A stretch of 64,000 bases of DNA, from contig MU008191.1 of NCBI GenBank assembly GCA_010909165.1, forward strand, positions 574,377 through 638,376, written 5' to 3'. The notes beneath the pieces were generated by a model. The model was not told where the DNA came from. It saw nothing but the letters and a program-made list of their open reading frames with translations, and searched no databases. Positions 62,010 through 64,000 of this stretch are shown here, one piece after another. The stretch is from Anthoceros angustus. Its lineage: Eukaryota; Streptophyta; Anthocerotopsida; Anthocerotales; Anthocerotaceae. The position numbers were made by a program, and so were the translations under genes. How positions within the stretch are numbered: the stretch's first letter is position 1; each line of letters opens with the position of its first letter.

Positions 62010-63157
62010 GATATTTAATGTCCCAAATCACTACATATATAGCCTTTGAGTTCAATGGTTCGATGGTATAATCTCGAGAAATAAGAATCGATCTCGTTGA
62101 TTGCAAAGTAGCTTTCCCAATTAACACTATACCACCGGATGTACATGTGCACTCGCTTTGGGAAAGGCAAGCGACTTCATACACAAACTAGAAAACGAGG
62201 GCTTGATCTATTGTGTCCGCAACAGTTGATCGGTAATAAACATGTACACAAAAATGTGGTAGGTTGGAAAGCGTTAACACAAATCGTCCAAAACGATATG
62301 CGATGTCTTGACCGCTCTCACTGTATTCGAGCAGTCACATTGCCCAAACCTCTATGCGGCCGGTACCTATAGCATCTCGTGCTACCGCATCCGCTCAACT
62401 TGGCAAGACCCATGGCCATCGACGTCAATGTGCATCCGGTTGGTTCATGGTGCGACTACATACCAGTCTGATCTGCGACTCGAAAATGGGCTCCATGTGC
62501 ACAGGTGAGGAGCCTAGCAATTCCACCCCAATAAAGAGTGTAGGTGGGGCCAGCTAGGTTTTCCAACAATGTCTAGTCGTGAGCAGGAGCACTTGTGGCC
62601 ACAATTTTTCCGGACCCTCCCATAACGAGATAAGAAGAGCTCCTGCATGGCATGCCCGACAGCCGTAGGGGGTTTAATTGTGAGGTGTTGTGGTTAGACT
62701 AGTGTAGACCAGCTTGGGTTGAGGAGCTACTCGGCTCCACAGGCATGGAGATGGGTCATGATGGCTCTCCTTCCACGACGAGCTCTCCGGATGAGCTTGG
62801 ACTGGCAGCGAAGGTGATCGGGAATGGGTGTCATGGAGCGGTGAGCACGTTATGTCGACATGGGAAGTTTTTGAGGCATGCCATTGGAGAATCGCCGGGT
62901 GAGATGAGTTCCTTTCGAGGAACTTGAAACTTGGGAATGTATGTATTTGTCTCTCTTTGAACGAGTGGTAGGCGCTCATGACTTGGAGTCGCACTCGTGA
63001 GAACACCCCGAACTAGTGTATTCAACGGCGTTTGACTATTCCACATGCGCCTTTGGAGGATTTTGCATGGGTTGAGAGCTTTCCTAGCGAGTTGAGCTCA
63101 ACCTCTTTTCAACACAATCCCAAATTTAACAAGCCCCCGTGATGGCCCAACAATACA

Positions 63158-64000
63158 TACTTCCATGACCCGGATCGAAAATACATAATAGATTATACAT
63201 GCTGAAGGAGAAGAGGACAGTAGCAATTAATAGCAATTCCTTAGTCGTCCAGTCTTCATCTTGAATTATCCTACAAGAATGGAAGTAAAGAAATCAAAAT
63301 AAATACATTACCTTTATAATTATTTTCATCCACAACTAGATGAACAAGCCTTTCCATCTAAATTAGAAATGAATACACATATTAAAATCAAAGAGTCAAA
63401 TTTAAAAACAAAACTCAAAAACGTGATTAGACTTATTAGATCGATGCATCTAATCAAAAATGTTTTTGGTATGTCTATACCGATACATATATAAACTGTG
63501 AAGATATTACTTATGCAAAAGCGAGGTAGATGTCTCATATTTAAATTCGTGAATTAAAAATATATATATATAACCAATAAATTTAAAATCTCAATCAATG
63601 AATAACAAAATCCATATAAAGAAGAAAGCACCCAAGAATCGAACAATCAACAACCTTGTCCAAGTTGTTCTATAAGTGCATATGTTTTCAAAAACACGTG
63701 AGATTGGGTCGAGAAAGTCACAGTACTGCAATACTGCAAAACATACAAGGACCCGCCTATTTCTTGCATGCAAGATTGTGAGCTACAAAATCCTAAAATC
63801 AATCCACGTCGAAACCTCCCTTGAGTTTGTGGATGAAAACACTCACCATCATTTATAGGTTTGCCAATAGTCAATTGGAGTCAAGAAGAAAGCACCCAAG
63901 AATCGAACAATCAACAACCTTGTCCAAGTTGTTCTATAAGTGCATATGTTTTCAAAAACACGTGAGATTGGGTCGAGAAAGTCACAGTACTGCAATACCG
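63158..64000. repeat. Array unit 4 (cut by window end)
   Basis: Begins like the other units. At 63889 it jumps back, repeating 63620-63888 (about 269 bp); both parents of the join share AAGAAGAA. The array continues past the window. Confidence 0.8.
63161..63259 (-). pseudogene. Orphan signal-peptide exon, copy 5 (1-bp shorter)
   Basis: 99 bp; the missing base is the G of a CpG (CGTCCAGTC here, CGTCCGAGTC in the other copies), which shifts the frame within the first seven codons. Confidence 0.75.

Larger units (their letters stand above)
56411..63157. repeat. Array unit 3 (6.75 kb)
   Basis: Same order as unit 2: orphan exon, AT block, three 42-bp repeats, GC block, leader, F-box copy D, following block, then an extra segment (61256-62011) with a unique insert, a minisatellite and a 5' F-box piece, and a second copy of the following block. 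Confidence 0.8.

Overview
The window reads as nuclear DNA of a non-seed land plant. Genes have short GT-AG introns (mostly 55-340 nt) and GC-rich 5' leaders, and lie in AT-rich, repeat-laden spacers. A MIZU-KUSSEI1-type DUF617 gene points to an embryophyte. A probable FAM183/CFAP144-like axonemal gene suggests motile sperm (bryophyte, lycophyte or fern grade). I cannot name the species.

Left part (1-20.2 kb): a SINE-like fragment with a TTC tail at the very edge; a tRNA-like promoter pair near 1.36 kb; a MIZ1-like gene (+, 4 exons, 3317-5635) converging on a one-exon PH-domain protein with a Gly/Tyr/Gln tail (-, 6370-7944); a one-exon YccV/HspQ-domain gene (+, 8659-9435) divergent from it; two tandem 5S-rRNA-like sequences near 10.7 kb; an SR-related protein gene (+, 6 exons, 12365-14166); a second, inverted SINE-like copy with a 5S-like head (14963-15165); an unidentified 98-aa ORF; and the CFAP144-like gene (19023-20155), which carries a 36-bp segment with an in-frame stop.

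Middle (20-37.6 kb): LTR-like and tandem repeats, then three well-supported genes on the + strand: an SDS22-type leucine-rich-repeat protein (25666-28436), a USP-like-domain protein with a long disordered tail (30817-33067), and a complete 9-exon NAD(H) glutamate dehydrogenase of 411 aa (34472-36454).

Right part (37.6-64 kb): a secreted, possibly TPD1-like protein with seven 46-47-aa proline-rich repeats (-, two exons, 37803-39615) stands at the left edge of a large tandem array. The roughly 6.6-6.7-kb array unit contains (i) a copy of that gene's first exon, which encodes a signal peptide, with its upstream DNA, but without the rest of the gene, and (ii) an F-box/kelch gene on the minus strand, frameshifted in every copy. 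Unit 1 is enlarged by a 2.6-kb insertion and a truncated Ty1/copia element and carries an inverted 111-bp segment. Later units show deletions, duplications and minisatellite growth with microhomology junctions. Long stretches of the units are identical, and the differences are mainly small indels at CpG-containing motifs. This could be biological or a long-read assembly artefact at methylated CpGs, so the reading-frame breaks in the array should not be taken at face value.

Exon boundaries were read by eye from splice consensus, phase and protein-family continuity; no search or alignment program was run.
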